This document shows positions 43,473-52,721 of a stretch of 64,000 nucleotides of DNA, in pieces. Below the pieces are notes generated by a model, which searched no databases, had not been told where the DNA came from, and saw only the letters and a list, made by a program, of their open reading frames with translations. Each line of letters starts with the position of its first letter. The stretch's first letter is position 1. The stretch spans positions 1-64,000 of the forward strand of contig CAJOIU010000008.1 in the NCBI GenBank assembly GCA_905234855.1, read 5' to 3'. This DNA is from an uncultured Oscillospiraceae bacterium (GTDB lineage Bacteria; Bacillota; Clostridia; Oscillospirales; Oscillospiraceae). Both the position numbers and the translations under genes were made by a program.

Positions 43473-44329
43473 GCCGCGCCTCCCTTCCGCCAGAGGGCGA
43501 GAAGCTCGTCCCGCAGGACATCCAGCGAATAGATGGAATCCGACAGCGGCAGTCCTTTTTTCCGCAGCAGCAGTGCGATGTGGGACGCGTCCGGCAGATC
43601 AAGGCCGAGGGACTGCAGCTCCTCCGCGTGCGAGAACACCTCGCCCGGCACGCCCTGCATGACGATATGGCCGCCCGCCATCACGGCCAAGCGGTCGCAT
43701 CGCGCGGCGATGCCCATATCGTGGGTAACAAGCAGGATCGCGGCCTCCCGCGCCTCCCGCCATGCAAAGATGTTCCGCAGCAGCTCCTCCCGTCCCGCGG
43801 GGTCGAGACCGGCTGTGGGCTCATCGAGGATGAGAAGCTCGGGATCCATGGCCAGCACGCCCGCGATGGCGACGCGCCGCTTCTGCCCGCCGGAGAGCTC
43901 GAGGGGCGACTGGTCAAGCAGCGATTCGTCGATCCCGACGAACTGCGCCGCGCCGCGGACGCGGATATCGATCTGCTCCTGCGAGAGCTTTTGGTTCTTC
44001 GGGCCGAAGGCGATATCGGCATAGACCGTTTCCTCGAAAAGCTGATACTCCGGGTATTGGAACACCAAGCCGACCCGGAAGCGTGTTTTGCGCATGATCT
44101 CCTTTGAGGCGAAGATATCCTGCCCGTCGAAGACCACCGTGCCGGAGCTGGGCTTCAAAAGCGCGTTCAGATGCTGGATGAGGGTGGATTTCCCGCTGCC
44201 GGTATGGCCGATGAGGCCGACGGTGGTCTGGGGCTCGAGGGAGAAATCCACCGCGTCGAGGGCTTTTTTCTCAAAAGGGGTGCCGGCGCTGTAAATGTGG
44301 CTCAGTCCCCGTATTTCCATCAGCGGCAT
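43466..44329 (-). CDS. ecfA2: ECF transporter ATP-binding protein EcfA2
   Basis: 287 aa. Walker A GHTGSGKST (41-49), Q-loop VFQYPEYQLFEETV (typical EcfA YPExQ), signature LSGGQKRRVAIAGVLAM, Walker B LLILDEPTAGLDP and the switch VTHDM are present. The N-terminal SHIYSAGTPFEKKALD is characteristic of EcfA2 as opposed to EcfA1. The start at 44329 has a GGAGGTG site and overlaps ecfA1. It forms the heterodimeric ATPase with EcfA1. Confidence 0.95.
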   Translation of the reverse strand: MPLMEIRGLSHIYSAGTPFEKKALDAVDFSLEPQTTVGLIGHTGSGKSTLIQHLNALLKPSSGTVVFDGQDIFASKEIMRKTRFRVGLVFQYPEYQLFEETVYADIAFGPKNQKLSQEQIDIRVRGAAQFVGIDESLLDQSPLELSGGQKRRVAIAGVLAMDPELLILDEPTAGLDPAGREELLRNIFAWREAREAAILLVTHDMGIAARCDRLAVMAGGHIVMQGVPGEVFSHAEELQSLGLDLPDASHIALLLRKKGLPLSDSIYSLDVLRDELLALWRKGGAAC

Positions 44330-45156
44330 AGCACACCTCCGATGACCTCCGCGCATTCCGCGGCGGTCAGGATATCTGCCGGAAGATCCATCCCAGCGGC
44401 GTTCAGCTGATGCACCAGCTCCGTTGCGTCCGGCACGGCAAGGCTCAGCGCCCGCAGCTCCTCCACATGGGGGAATACCTCCCGCGGCGTGCCGTCTCTC
44501 ACGAGCTTGCCGCGGTTCATGAGGATCACCCGATCTGCCCGGGCGGCCTCGTCCATGTGATGGGTGATGAGGACGACGGTGATGCCCTGCTCACGGCAGA
44601 GGGCTTCCACGGTGTCCATCACCTCGCGGCGCCCGCGGGGATCGAGCATGGCGGTGGGCTCGTCAAGCACCAGAACCTCTGGCTGCATGGCCAGCACGCC
44701 TGCAATGGCGATGCGCTGCTTCTGACCGCCGGAGAGCAGATGCGGCGCGTGCATGCGGAAATCGTACATCCCCACGGCGCGCAGCGACTCGTCCACCCGG
44801 CGGCGGATCTCGCCGGGCTCGACGCCGAGGTTTTCCGGCGCGAAGGCCACATCGTCCTCTACGACGTTCGCGACGATCTGGTTATCCGGGTTCTGGAACA
44901 CCATACCCACCCGGCGGCGGATGGGGATGAGGTTCTCCTCTTGAGCGGTGTCCATGCCCTTCACCAGCACCTTGCCGGATTTCGGCAGCAGGATCGCGTT
45001 CAAGTGCTTTGCCAGCGTGGATTTCCCGCTGCCGTTTGAGCCGAGCACAGTCACGAAGCTGCCCGGGTAGATATCGAGCGTCACGCTGTCCAGCGCGGGT
45101 ACGGCGGCGTCGCCATAGGCAAAGGTGATGTTTTGTATTTGAATGATAGGTTCCAT
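44320..45156 (-). CDS. ecfA1: ECF transporter ATP-binding protein EcfA1
   Basis: 278 aa. Walker A GSNGSGKST (39-47), Q-loop VFQNPDNQIVANVVEDDVAFAPENLG (typical EcfA1), signature LSGGQKQRIAIAGVLAM, Walker B VLVLDEPTAMLDP and switch ITHHMDEA are present. It is the first ECF gene, 17 nt after the methyltransferase gene. Confidence 0.95.
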   Translation of the reverse strand: MEPIIQIQNITFAYGDAAVPALDSVTLDIYPGSFVTVLGSNGSGKSTLAKHLNAILLPKSGKVLVKGMDTAQEENLIPIRRRVGMVFQNPDNQIVANVVEDDVAFAPENLGVEPGEIRRRVDESLRAVGMYDFRMHAPHLLSGGQKQRIAIAGVLAMQPEVLVLDEPTAMLDPRGRREVMDTVEALCREQGITVVLITHHMDEAARADRVILMNRGKLVRDGTPREVFPHVEELRALSLAVPDATELVHQLNAAGMDLPADILTAAECAEVIGGVLCR

Positions 45157-45173
45157 AATCGAACGACCTTACT

Positions 45174-46034
45174 TCATCTCTCCCAGCGGCAGGCGGCGCC
45201 GCAGGGGAGTATTAAGCCGGAATCCGATGCCCGCAGGCCAAGCTCCTGCGCGTCGCTGTGGCCGCCAAATTTCCGGGTGAAAACACTTTCCGCGATATAG
45301 GTGAGAACGGAGGGGGACAGGCCGGTGGTGTAGGAATTGATGAGGACGAACAGCGGCTCGTCCGACAGAAGCTCGCATACCGTGGTGACAAGACCCCAGA
45401 GATTGTCCTCCAGCCGCCATACCTCGCCGCCCGGACCGCGCCCATAGGACGGGGGATCCATGATGACCGCGTCATAACGGCGGCCGCGGCGGATCTCGCG
45501 CTGACAGAATTTGAGGCAGTCGTCCACGATCCAGCGCACAGACCGATCTGCAACGCCGGAGCATAGGGCGTTTTCCTTCGCCCATGCCACCATACCCTTG
45601 GCGGCGTCCACATGGCAGACCTCCGCGCCCGCCGCGAGAGCGGCGCAGGTGGCCGCGCCCGTATAGGCGAAGAGGTTCAGCACCCGGATCGGCCGCCCGG
45701 CGGCGGGGATCTTCTCCATGACCCAGTCCCAGTTCGCGGCCTGCTCAGGGAAGATACCGGTATGCTTGAAGCTCATGGGCTTGACCTGAAAGGTGAGCTT
45801 CCCATAGCGGATGCTCCAGCTTGCGGGCAGGCGGTTTTTCTCCCACGCGCCGCCGCCGGAGGAGCTGCGACGATAGGCGGCGTCCGGCCGGTTCCAACGG
45901 GGATCGGTGCGCGGAGTGTCCCATATGGCCTGCGGATCGGGGCGGAGCAGGACGCGGTCGCCCCAGCGCTCCAGCTTCTCGCCGCGGGAGGCGTCGATCA
46001 GCTCATAGTCTGTCCATTTGTCCGATACCCACAT
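45174..46034 (-). CDS. class I SAM-dependent methyltransferase (rRNA MTase-like)
   Basis: 286 aa. The C-terminal part is a Rossmann methyltransferase with SAM motif VLNLFAYTGAATCAALAAGA (about 120-140), acidic motif VDAAKGMVAWAKEN and catalytic-type DPPSYGRG (about 205-212), resembling RlmI/RlmL-type 23S rRNA cytosine or guanine MTases. The expected N-terminal PUA domain is replaced by a short beta region, so the exact target is uncertain. It precedes the ECF operon on the same strand. Confidence 0.85.
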   Translation of the reverse strand: MWVSDKWTDYELIDASRGEKLERWGDRVLLRPDPQAIWDTPRTDPRWNRPDAAYRRSSSGGGAWEKNRLPASWSIRYGKLTFQVKPMSFKHTGIFPEQAANWDWVMEKIPAAGRPIRVLNLFAYTGAATCAALAAGAEVCHVDAAKGMVAWAKENALCSGVADRSVRWIVDDCLKFCQREIRRGRRYDAVIMDPPSYGRGPGGEVWRLEDNLWGLVTTVCELLSDEPLFVLINSYTTGLSPSVLTYIAESVFTRKFGGHSDAQELGLRASDSGLILPCGAACRWER

Positions 46035-46159
46035 AGGAGCCTCCGTTCTTAACTATAAAATGGCATGTTATTATACCATCAAAAAATAAGTCGGTCAATG
46101 TCTGACCGCCGCATTTTTGCCATGGATTTCCGCCGGTTCGTCCGAAAACGGCGTAGGGC

Positions 46160-46188
46160 TTGCATGGGAGCCGAAAACGGTATAAAAT
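46160..46188 (+). promoter_or_regulatory. promoter of the SGNH-like gene
   Basis: TTGCAT (46160-46165), 17-bp spacer, TAAAAT (46183-46188). Confidence 0.5.
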
Positions 46189-46226
46189 ACAGGAAACGAC
46201 GTACCGATGCTTTCGGAGGAAGATAT

Positions 46227-47069
46227 ATGGAGAAAAAGACATCCGCGCTGGTATTTGTGGGGCTGTGCGTGGTTCTGGCCGCGGCGGTCGTGGTGCTGGC
46301 GCTTGTGATATGGGGTAGGGGGAGCGCGAGCCGAGAGGGAAACGCCGCGCCTGCCGTGACGGTGGATCCCGCCGCGCTGGAGGACGCCCCTGTGCATGAC
46401 GTGATCCCTGCCGCCTCTACCGTCGCTCCGGCGGACGAAACAGCCTCGGCCGAGACCGACGCCGCCCCCGCCGCCACGCCGAACGACGATCCCGAGGTGC
46501 CGAAGCGTGCGCAGGCGCTGACCGCGGCGTATTTTGCCGACGCGGCGTTCGTGGGGAACGATGTCGTGACTGCGCTGGGACTCTATGATTATGACGGGCT
46601 TCTCACCGAGGCGGACTTCTTTGAAACAGAGACCATCACCGACACGGGCTATCTCAAGGATATCAAGGCCGCCGACAAGGCCTACGGAAAAATCTACATC
46701 GGCCTCGGAGCGGACGAGCTTGCCTATAAGGACTCCCGCGTGCGGGAAAATCTGGAGACTGCTCTCGATTCGCTGAAGCGGGATTACCCCGGCTGTATCC
46801 TCTATATCATGAGCGTCACGCCCATGAGCCAGTATAAGGAAAGCATCAGCACCGCCATTATCCAGCCCCGCGCCCTCTCCTATAACTCGATGCTCAAGGA
46901 AATCGCGGCGGACAAGGGCGCGTGGTATATCGACGTGTTTACCCCGCTGGGGGACGAGGACGGCTATATCCCGTCGGAGGTGACGATGGACGGCATCCAT
47001 TTCACCCCCGGCCATTACGCCGCGTGGTATGAGACGCTGGCGACGCATTACATAGGAGATCCCGCATGA
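46227..47069 (+). CDS. membrane-anchored SGNH-like protein lacking the catalytic serine
   Basis: 280 aa. An N-terminal signal anchor (8-29) is followed by an Ala/Pro/Thr linker and an SGNH/GDSL-hydrolase-like domain (about 95-280). The nucleophile block reads FVGNDVV (GND at 110-112) instead of GDS, and block III reads GLGADELAY instead of GxNE/GxND. Only the final DGIHFTPGHY (Asp255, His258) is kept. It is therefore probably a non-catalytic relative of the acyl-esterases linked to exopolysaccharide acetylation. GGAGG precedes the ATG. It overlaps the next gene by ATGA. Confidence 0.75.
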   Translation: MEKKTSALVFVGLCVVLAAAVVVLALVIWGRGSASREGNAAPAVTVDPAALEDAPVHDVIPAASTVAPADETASAETDAAPAATPNDDPEVPKRAQALTAAYFADAAFVGNDVVTALGLYDYDGLLTEADFFETETITDTGYLKDIKAADKAYGKIYIGLGADELAYKDSRVRENLETALDSLKRDYPGCILYIMSVTPMSQYKESISTAIIQPRALSYNSMLKEIAADKGAWYIDVFTPLGDEDGYIPSEVTMDGIHFTPGHYAAWYETLATHYIGDPA

Positions 47070-47854
47070 AAAGATTTCGCGCGGCGCTCAGCGCGCTGCT
47101 TTGCCTTTGGCTGCTGCTTCCGATGACCGCCTGCGGCGGAGAGAGCGGCTACCGCGTCGTCGATACCTACAGCGCGGAGGGCAGCTATGCCATCGCCTTC
47201 CGCAAGGACGACCGCATCTGCGAGATCGTTACGGCGGCGATGCGGGAGCTGGCGAACAACGGAACGCTGCGTTCCGCTTCCGTGCGCTGGTTCGGGGAGA
47301 ACCTCGTGAGCATCCGCGGCGAGGGCGGCGAGATGGACGAGCTGTGGGACGATGTGGAGGATCGCACCGTCACCGTGGGCGTGGATATCACCAATATGCC
47401 CATGAGCTATGAGACGGCGGAGGGCTACCTCGGCTTCGATGTGGACGTGGCAAACTATATCTGCGGCTATCTCGGCTGGAGCATGGTGATCTATCCCATC
47501 GACCCCGCGGACGTGGCGGTGGAGCTGGCCAGCGGCAATATCGATATGGCCATGGGCGTGCCGGTCAGCGAGGAGACGGCGAGCTACAGCTATTCCCCGG
47601 CGTATCTCACGAGCCGGTATGTGCTGGTGGCGCGGGTATCCGGCCGGGTGCGGGATCGCTCCGCCCTCAAGGGCAAAACGCTGGGCGTGGCCATCGGCGA
47701 CATCGATATCCTCCAGCAGGATCAGAAATTCGTCGATTCCCTCGGCGCGATCACCTACCAGACGAACACGGACGGCCTGTTCCAAGCCCTCTTGAACGGC
47801 GAGGTGGACGGCATCCTCGTTTCCAGCGTCGTGGCGGCGTATTATATGAAATGA
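47066..47854 (+). CDS. orphan solute-binding lipoprotein (family 3)
   Basis: 262 aa. Signal peptide with lipobox-like MTACG (Cys23). An N-terminal extension of about 70 residues precedes the bacterial solute-binding family 3 fold: VTVGVDITNMPMSYETAEGYLGFDVDVANYICGYLG, then VELASGNIDMAMG. No permease or ATPase follows; the complete amino-acid ABC system next door is convergent with its own binding protein. It could work as a receptor or share that transporter. Coupled to the SGNH-like gene. Confidence 0.8.
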   Translation: MKRFRAALSALLCLWLLLPMTACGGESGYRVVDTYSAEGSYAIAFRKDDRICEIVTAAMRELANNGTLRSASVRWFGENLVSIRGEGGEMDELWDDVEDRTVTVGVDITNMPMSYETAEGYLGFDVDVANYICGYLGWSMVIYPIDPADVAVELASGNIDMAMGVPVSEETASYSYSPAYLTSRYVLVARVSGRVRDRSALKGKTLGVAIGDIDILQQDQKFVDSLGAITYQTNTDGLFQALLNGEVDGILVSSVVAAYYMK

Positions 47855-47867
47855 CTGAATACAAAGC

Positions 47868-47909
47868 GAGGCAGAGGACGTGATCCCACGGGATCGCATC
47901 CTCTGCCTC
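47868..47909. terminator. bidirectional terminator
   Basis: GAGGCAGAGG (47868-47877) pairs with CCTCTGCCTC (47900-47909), with an inner GATCCC/GGGATC stem. Confidence 0.75.
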
Positions 47910-47923
47910 TCCGTATATGCGGC

Positions 47924-48706
<783 letters not shown>

Positions 48707-48718
48707 GCTTCGCCCTCC

Positions 48719-49405
48719 TTATCGGAAATACCCGAGCTTTTTCTCAAGCCCGGTCAGCAGCACGGTGAGAACGCCGGTGAACACGAGATAATAGATCGCC
48801 GTGAAAAACAGCGGCCAGATCGCGCCGGAGATTCCCTGCGAGCCCTTGAGGAAGGACTGACCCGCCCAGATGATCTCCTGCAGGGCGATGATGCGGGCAA
48901 GGGAGGTATCCTTCACCAGCGTGATGATCTCGTTCGACATGGGCGGCACGATGCGCTTGATGACCTGCAGAAGCGTGACCCGGAAGAATATCTGCCCGCG
49001 TGTCATGCCGAGAACGAGCCCGGCCTCCTGCTGGCCGACCGGCACGCTCTGGATGCCGCCGCGGTATATCTCGGAGAAATAGCAGGCATAGTTCACGATG
49101 AACGCAATGGCCGAAGCGAGGAAACGTCCGGCCTCGCCGCTGCCCCAGACGTTGTTTCCCAGCACGAGGCCGGGGAAATAAAAGATGATGAGAAGCTGGA
49201 TCATGAGCGGCGTGCCGCGCACGACCCACACGATGAACCGCATCACCAGACTGAGGGGCTTGAAGCGGGACATAGAGCCGAAGGCGATCAGAAGACCGAG
49301 CGGTATCGCCCCGATCAGCGTTATGGCAAAAAGCCGGAGCGTTTGAAGAAAGCCGACGTTCAGCGAGTGGAGCACGATCGGCAGCTGTTGTTGGAACAGT
49401 TCCAT
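48719..49405 (-). CDS. amino-acid ABC transporter permease
   Basis: 228 aa, His/Glu/Gln/Arg/opine family. It starts MELFQQQLPIVLHSLNVGFLQTLRLFAITLIGAIPLG and has the EAGLVLGMTRGQIFFRVTLLQ coupling motif (EAA loop), YFSEIYRGGIQSVPVGQQ and five membrane helices. 12 nt before the ATPase gene. Confidence 0.93.
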   Translation of the reverse strand: MELFQQQLPIVLHSLNVGFLQTLRLFAITLIGAIPLGLLIAFGSMSRFKPLSLVMRFIVWVVRGTPLMIQLLIIFYFPGLVLGNNVWGSGEAGRFLASAIAFIVNYACYFSEIYRGGIQSVPVGQQEAGLVLGMTRGQIFFRVTLLQVIKRIVPPMSNEIITLVKDTSLARIIALQEIIWAGQSFLKGSQGISGAIWPLFFTAIYYLVFTGVLTVLLTGLEKKLGYFR

Positions 49406-49440
49406 GGAGAAGACCTGCTTTCTCTGGGATATCGGGAGAA

Positions 49441-49471
49441 AAGCAGAGAGCGGGCGGGCCGCTCTCTGCTT
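49441..49471 (-). terminator. intercistronic hairpin, probably attenuating
   Basis: A 13-bp stem (49441-49453 with 49459-49471) between the binding-protein and permease genes with a short T-run on the minus strand. It would favour excess binding protein over permease. Confidence 0.6.
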
Positions 49472-49488
49472 GGGTTATCGGGAAGCTG

Positions 49489-50280
49489 TTACTGCGCGAT
49501 GACGGAACCGGCGAGACCGTAGGTCTCGGCCAGAGAATCCATCGTGCCGTCGGCATAGGCTGCGGCAAAGTAGCTGTTGAGCGCGTCGGTCAGATCGGAG
49601 CCCTGACGGAAGGCGACGCCGTATTCCTCTTCGTTGAGGCTGAAGGTGTAGGTCAGATCGGCATAGCCGGTGCCCTCGCCGGTCATGGCATAGGCCATCA
49701 GCAGGTCGATTACGGCGGCGTCGGAGGTGTCGGCGGCGACCTCCATGAGGGCGTTGGCCTGCGTGGAGACGGGCGTCGCGGTATAGCCGAGCTCGGCCAC
49801 GGCGGCCTCGCCGGCGCTGCCTGCTTCCACCGCGAAGGTCAGGCCGGACATGCTCTCCACATCCGCATACTGATCGGCGTCAGCGGCAGGGATCACGATG
49901 ACCTGCGCGTTGCGCATATAGGGCTTCGAGCAGCTCGCGGCGGCGGTGACCTCGTCGGTCAGCGTCATGCCGTTCCAGATGCAGTCGATGCTCTTGTTGT
50001 TGAGCTCGAGGATCTTATTGTCCCAGTCGATCTCAATGAACTCGACATCCACGCCGAGGCTCTCGGCAAAGAGAGCGGCCAGATCGGCGTCGAAGCCGAC
50101 CCATTCGCCGTCGGCGTTCTGATAATCCATCGGCTCGAAATCGGTGATGCCGACGACGAGCTTGCCCGCGGCCTTGACCGCATCGAGATCGCCGGCCGGG
50201 GAAGACGAGTCGGAGCCGCCGCAGGCGCACAGGGCGAAAACCATCATCGCGGCAAGCAGAAGTGCAAGAATCTTTTTCAT
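49489..50280 (-). CDS. amino-acid ABC transporter substrate-binding lipoprotein
   Basis: 263 aa. Signal peptide with lipobox ALCAC (Cys19), Ser/Asp-rich spacer, then the family 3 binding fold: KLVVGITDFEPMDYQNADGEWVGFDADLA, NKILELNNKSIDCIWNGMTLTDE, AVEAGSAGEAAV and YGVAFRQGSDLTDALN. The FDADLA motif and WNGMT loop match general polar or basic amino-acid binders; the ligand cannot be fixed. AGGAGG precedes the ATG. Confidence 0.92.
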   Translation of the reverse strand: MKKILALLLAAMMVFALCACGGSDSSSPAGDLDAVKAAGKLVVGITDFEPMDYQNADGEWVGFDADLAALFAESLGVDVEFIEIDWDNKILELNNKSIDCIWNGMTLTDEVTAAASCSKPYMRNAQVIVIPAADADQYADVESMSGLTFAVEAGSAGEAAVAELGYTATPVSTQANALMEVAADTSDAAVIDLLMAYAMTGEGTGYADLTYTFSLNEEEYGVAFRQGSDLTDALNSYFAAAYADGTMDSLAETYGLAGSVIAQ

Positions 50281-50374
50281 GATTTCCTCCTAGAGTTACA
50301 GTTCAATAATACGGTAGCATAGTACCACATTAACACGCTAAAATAAAGCATATTTTTCCTCTTGGATGGCTTTT

Positions 50375-50416
50375 TTTACATTTTGTTCACCTATGATGGG
50401 AATCTGGGGGTATAAT
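50375..50416 (+). promoter_or_regulatory. promoter of the OmpR-type two-component genes with direct-repeat box
   Basis: TTTACA-TTTTG-TTCACC (50375-50391) is a hexamer direct repeat with 11-bp period. Its second half sits in the -35 region, 19 bp before TATAAT (50411-50416). A similar box precedes htrA. Confidence 0.6.
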
Positions 50417-50454
50417 TAGTCCAGATTCAACAAGAGAGAGGAAGTCGGTTGTTT

Positions 50455-51144
50455 ATGGTAAAAAAGGCGCTTGTGATCGAGGACGACGGGAATATTGCCG
50501 AGCTTCTGCGGCTATATCTGGAAAAGGACGGCTTTGAAGTGGAGCACGCCGCCGACGGCGGCAAGGGCGTGGAGCTTGCAAAGAGCTTTGAGCCGGACGT
50601 GATCCTGCTGGATATCATGCTGCCGGTGAAGGACGGCTGGCAGGTATGCCGGGAGGTGCGCGCGTTCTCCAAAACACCCATCGTGATGCTCACTGCCAAG
50701 GGCGAGACGACGGATAAGGTCGCGGGTCTGGAGATGGGCGCGGACGATTATGTGACGAAGCCCTTCGAGGTGCGGGAGCTGCTGGCTCGCGTCCACGCGG
50801 TCATGCGCCGCACCGGCGGCGAGTCCGAGCCTGCGGCGAAACGGCTGGAGTTCGATAAGCTCGTCATCAATCTGGACTCCTATGAGCTGGTGGTAAACGG
50901 CGCGCGGATCGACACCCCCCCGAAGGAGATGGAGCTTTTGTATCATCTCGCCTCCACGCCCAACCGGGTGTATACCCGCAACCAGCTTCTGGACGAGGTT
51001 TGGGGCTTCGATTATTTCGGCGACTCCCGGACGGTAGACGTGCATATCAAGCGCCTGCGGGAGAAGCTGGAGGGTGTTTCGGATCAATGGCGTCTCAAGA
51101 CTGTTTGGGGCGTTGGCTATAAGTTCGAGGTCGGAGAAGCGTAA
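50455..51144 (+). CDS. OmpR/PhoB-family response regulator
   Basis: 229 aa from the ATG at 50455. A TTG two codons earlier (50449) has better ribosome-site spacing and is a real alternative. Receiver domain with VIEDDGN, phosphorylation site Asp53 (VILLDIMLP), MLTAKGE and the lysine in YVTKPFEVREL. The C-terminal winged helix has NRVYTRNQLLDEVWGFDYFGDSRTVDVHIKRLREKL and WRLKTVWGVGYKFE. The kinase gene follows after 2 nt and htrA after that, reminiscent of CssRS-HtrA secretion-stress control. Confidence 0.93.
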   Translation: MVKKALVIEDDGNIAELLRLYLEKDGFEVEHAADGGKGVELAKSFEPDVILLDIMLPVKDGWQVCREVRAFSKTPIVMLTAKGETTDKVAGLEMGADDYVTKPFEVRELLARVHAVMRRTGGESEPAAKRLEFDKLVINLDSYELVVNGARIDTPPKEMELLYHLASTPNRVYTRNQLLDEVWGFDYFGDSRTVDVHIKRLREKLEGVSDQWRLKTVWGVGYKFEVGEA

Positions 51145-51146
51145 GG

Positions 51147-52583
51147 GTGAAGCGAGGTATTTTTTTCAAAAACTTCCTCGTAACGGCCTGCATGTTCGCC
51201 ATATGCTTCATCGTGTTCGGCATGACGATGCTGCTCATGGGGCGCGCTTTCCTCATCCGGGATCGGCAGGATAACCTTTTCAGCACGGCGGACGAGGTAT
51301 CGCTGCTGGCGGGCGCAGTGTATCAGCAGAACGAGCTGAACAGTCTCGAGCTGCGCATGAGCCTTGCCGCCATCGCCCAATGCACGGGCGAGCATATCTT
51401 CATCTGCGACGAGGACGGCGTCATCATTACCAGCTCCGACACCTACCGCGTATCGCCCTATATCGGGCTGCGCATCGCGGAGGACGTGACGGCGCAGGTG
51501 GCGGAAACCGGGGTGTATGAAGAGGTCGGAACGCTGGGCGGACTGTATGACGCGCCGTATTATATCGTGGCGGAACAGATCCGGGAGCTTGACCGGGGCG
51601 AAACGGTGGGATATCTATTCGTGACCTACCCGGCGGGCGGCCTGCTGGAGGTTTGGAGCGGCTTCGTAACGGCCTTTGTGGTGATCGCGCTCGGCGTGCT
51701 GGGGCTTGCGATCTGTTTCCAGTTTTTCTATTCCCGCCGCATGGCAAAGCCCCTGCGGGAGATGGCGGAGGCGGCCAACCGCTTTGCCCGGGGAGACTAT
51801 TCCGCCCGGATCAGCCCCTATGAGGAGGCGGACGAGATCGGCACGCTCACGGAGGCTTTCAACGGCATGGCCGAGAGCTTGGAGCTGAACGATTCCCGCC
51901 GACGGGATTTTGTCGCGAACGTCTCCCATGAGCTGCGCACCCCGATGACGACCATCGCGGGGTTTGCCGACGGACTGCTGGACGGCACCATTCCCCGAAC
52001 GGAGGAGCGGAAGTATCTCGAAAAGATCTCGTCCGAAACGAAACGGCTCAGCCGTCTCGTGCGGACGATGCTGGATATGTCCCGCCTGAGCGCCGGCGAG
52101 GCGGCGCAGCGGATGACACGGTTCGATCTGCGGGAAATGGTCGTGCAGACGGTGCTGGGCTTTGAAAAGCGCGTGGATCAGAAGCGTCTGTCCATGGCGC
52201 TGGATATGCCGGAGGACGAGATTTTTGTCCGCGGGGATGTGGACGCGCTGACCCGCGTGGTGTATAATCTCGTGGACAATGCGATAAAATTTTCCGATGA
52301 GGGAACGGAGCTTTCCGTCAGCCTCTGGAAGGAAAACGGCAAAGCCTATACCTGCGTGCAGGATCGGGGGGCGACGATCCCCCGTTCGGAGCTGCCGCTC
52401 ATCTTTGACCGCTTCCACAAGTCGGATCGCTCCCGCAGCATGGATCGGGACGGCGTCGGTCTCGGCCTGTATATGGTGCGGGAGATCATTGCCGCCCATG
52501 AGCAGGATATCTTCGTAACGAGCGAAAACGGCGTCACGGCCTTCACCTTCACGCTGGCGCTGGCAGATGGTGAGGAAAAATAA
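51147..52583 (+). CDS. sensor histidine kinase
   Basis: 478 aa starting at GTG. TM1 (about 8-30), an extracellular sensor domain (about 32-165), TM2 (about 170-192), HAMP domain (RMAKPLREMAEAANRFARGDYSARI), H box with His261 in VANVSHELRTPMTTI, N box NLVDNAIKFS, G1/F box RDRGA-like VQDRGATIPRSELPLIFDRFHK and G2 DGVGLGLYMVREII. Classical HPK1 kinase, partner of the adjacent OmpR-type regulator. The external domain may sense an envelope signal. Confidence 0.95.
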   Translation: MKRGIFFKNFLVTACMFAICFIVFGMTMLLMGRAFLIRDRQDNLFSTADEVSLLAGAVYQQNELNSLELRMSLAAIAQCTGEHIFICDEDGVIITSSDTYRVSPYIGLRIAEDVTAQVAETGVYEEVGTLGGLYDAPYYIVAEQIRELDRGETVGYLFVTYPAGGLLEVWSGFVTAFVVIALGVLGLAICFQFFYSRRMAKPLREMAEAANRFARGDYSARISPYEEADEIGTLTEAFNGMAESLELNDSRRRDFVANVSHELRTPMTTIAGFADGLLDGTIPRTEERKYLEKISSETKRLSRLVRTMLDMSRLSAGEAAQRMTRFDLREMVVQTVLGFEKRVDQKRLSMALDMPEDEIFVRGDVDALTRVVYNLVDNAIKFSDEGTELSVSLWKENGKAYTCVQDRGATIPRSELPLIFDRFHKSDRSRSMDRDGVGLGLYMVREIIAAHEQDIFVTSENGVTAFTFTLALADGEEK

Positions 52584-52652
52584 TTACAGAGCATTAATAA
52601 ATATGGGAAACAGCGCAAAATAGGCTGTAGAAATACAAACGATTCGTTAATA

Positions 52653-52695
52653 TTCACATATTGTTTACATTTTCACATCGAGTTGGCGTTATACT
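52653..52695 (+). promoter_or_regulatory. promoter of htrA with direct-repeat box
   Basis: TTCACA-TATTG-TTTACA (52653-52669), hexamers with 11-bp period as at 50375, then a third TTCACA at 52672; -10 TATACT at 52690-52695. No regular -35 box, which suggests activation by the adjacent response regulator. Confidence 0.6.
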
Positions 52696-52721
52696 CGATT
52701 TGACCGCAAGGAGGATTCGAT

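Noticed and set aside
47066..47854. The orphan solute-binding protein as part of the adjacent amino-acid ABC operon
   Set aside because: The operon is on the opposite strand, separated by a bidirectional terminator, and already has its own binding protein.
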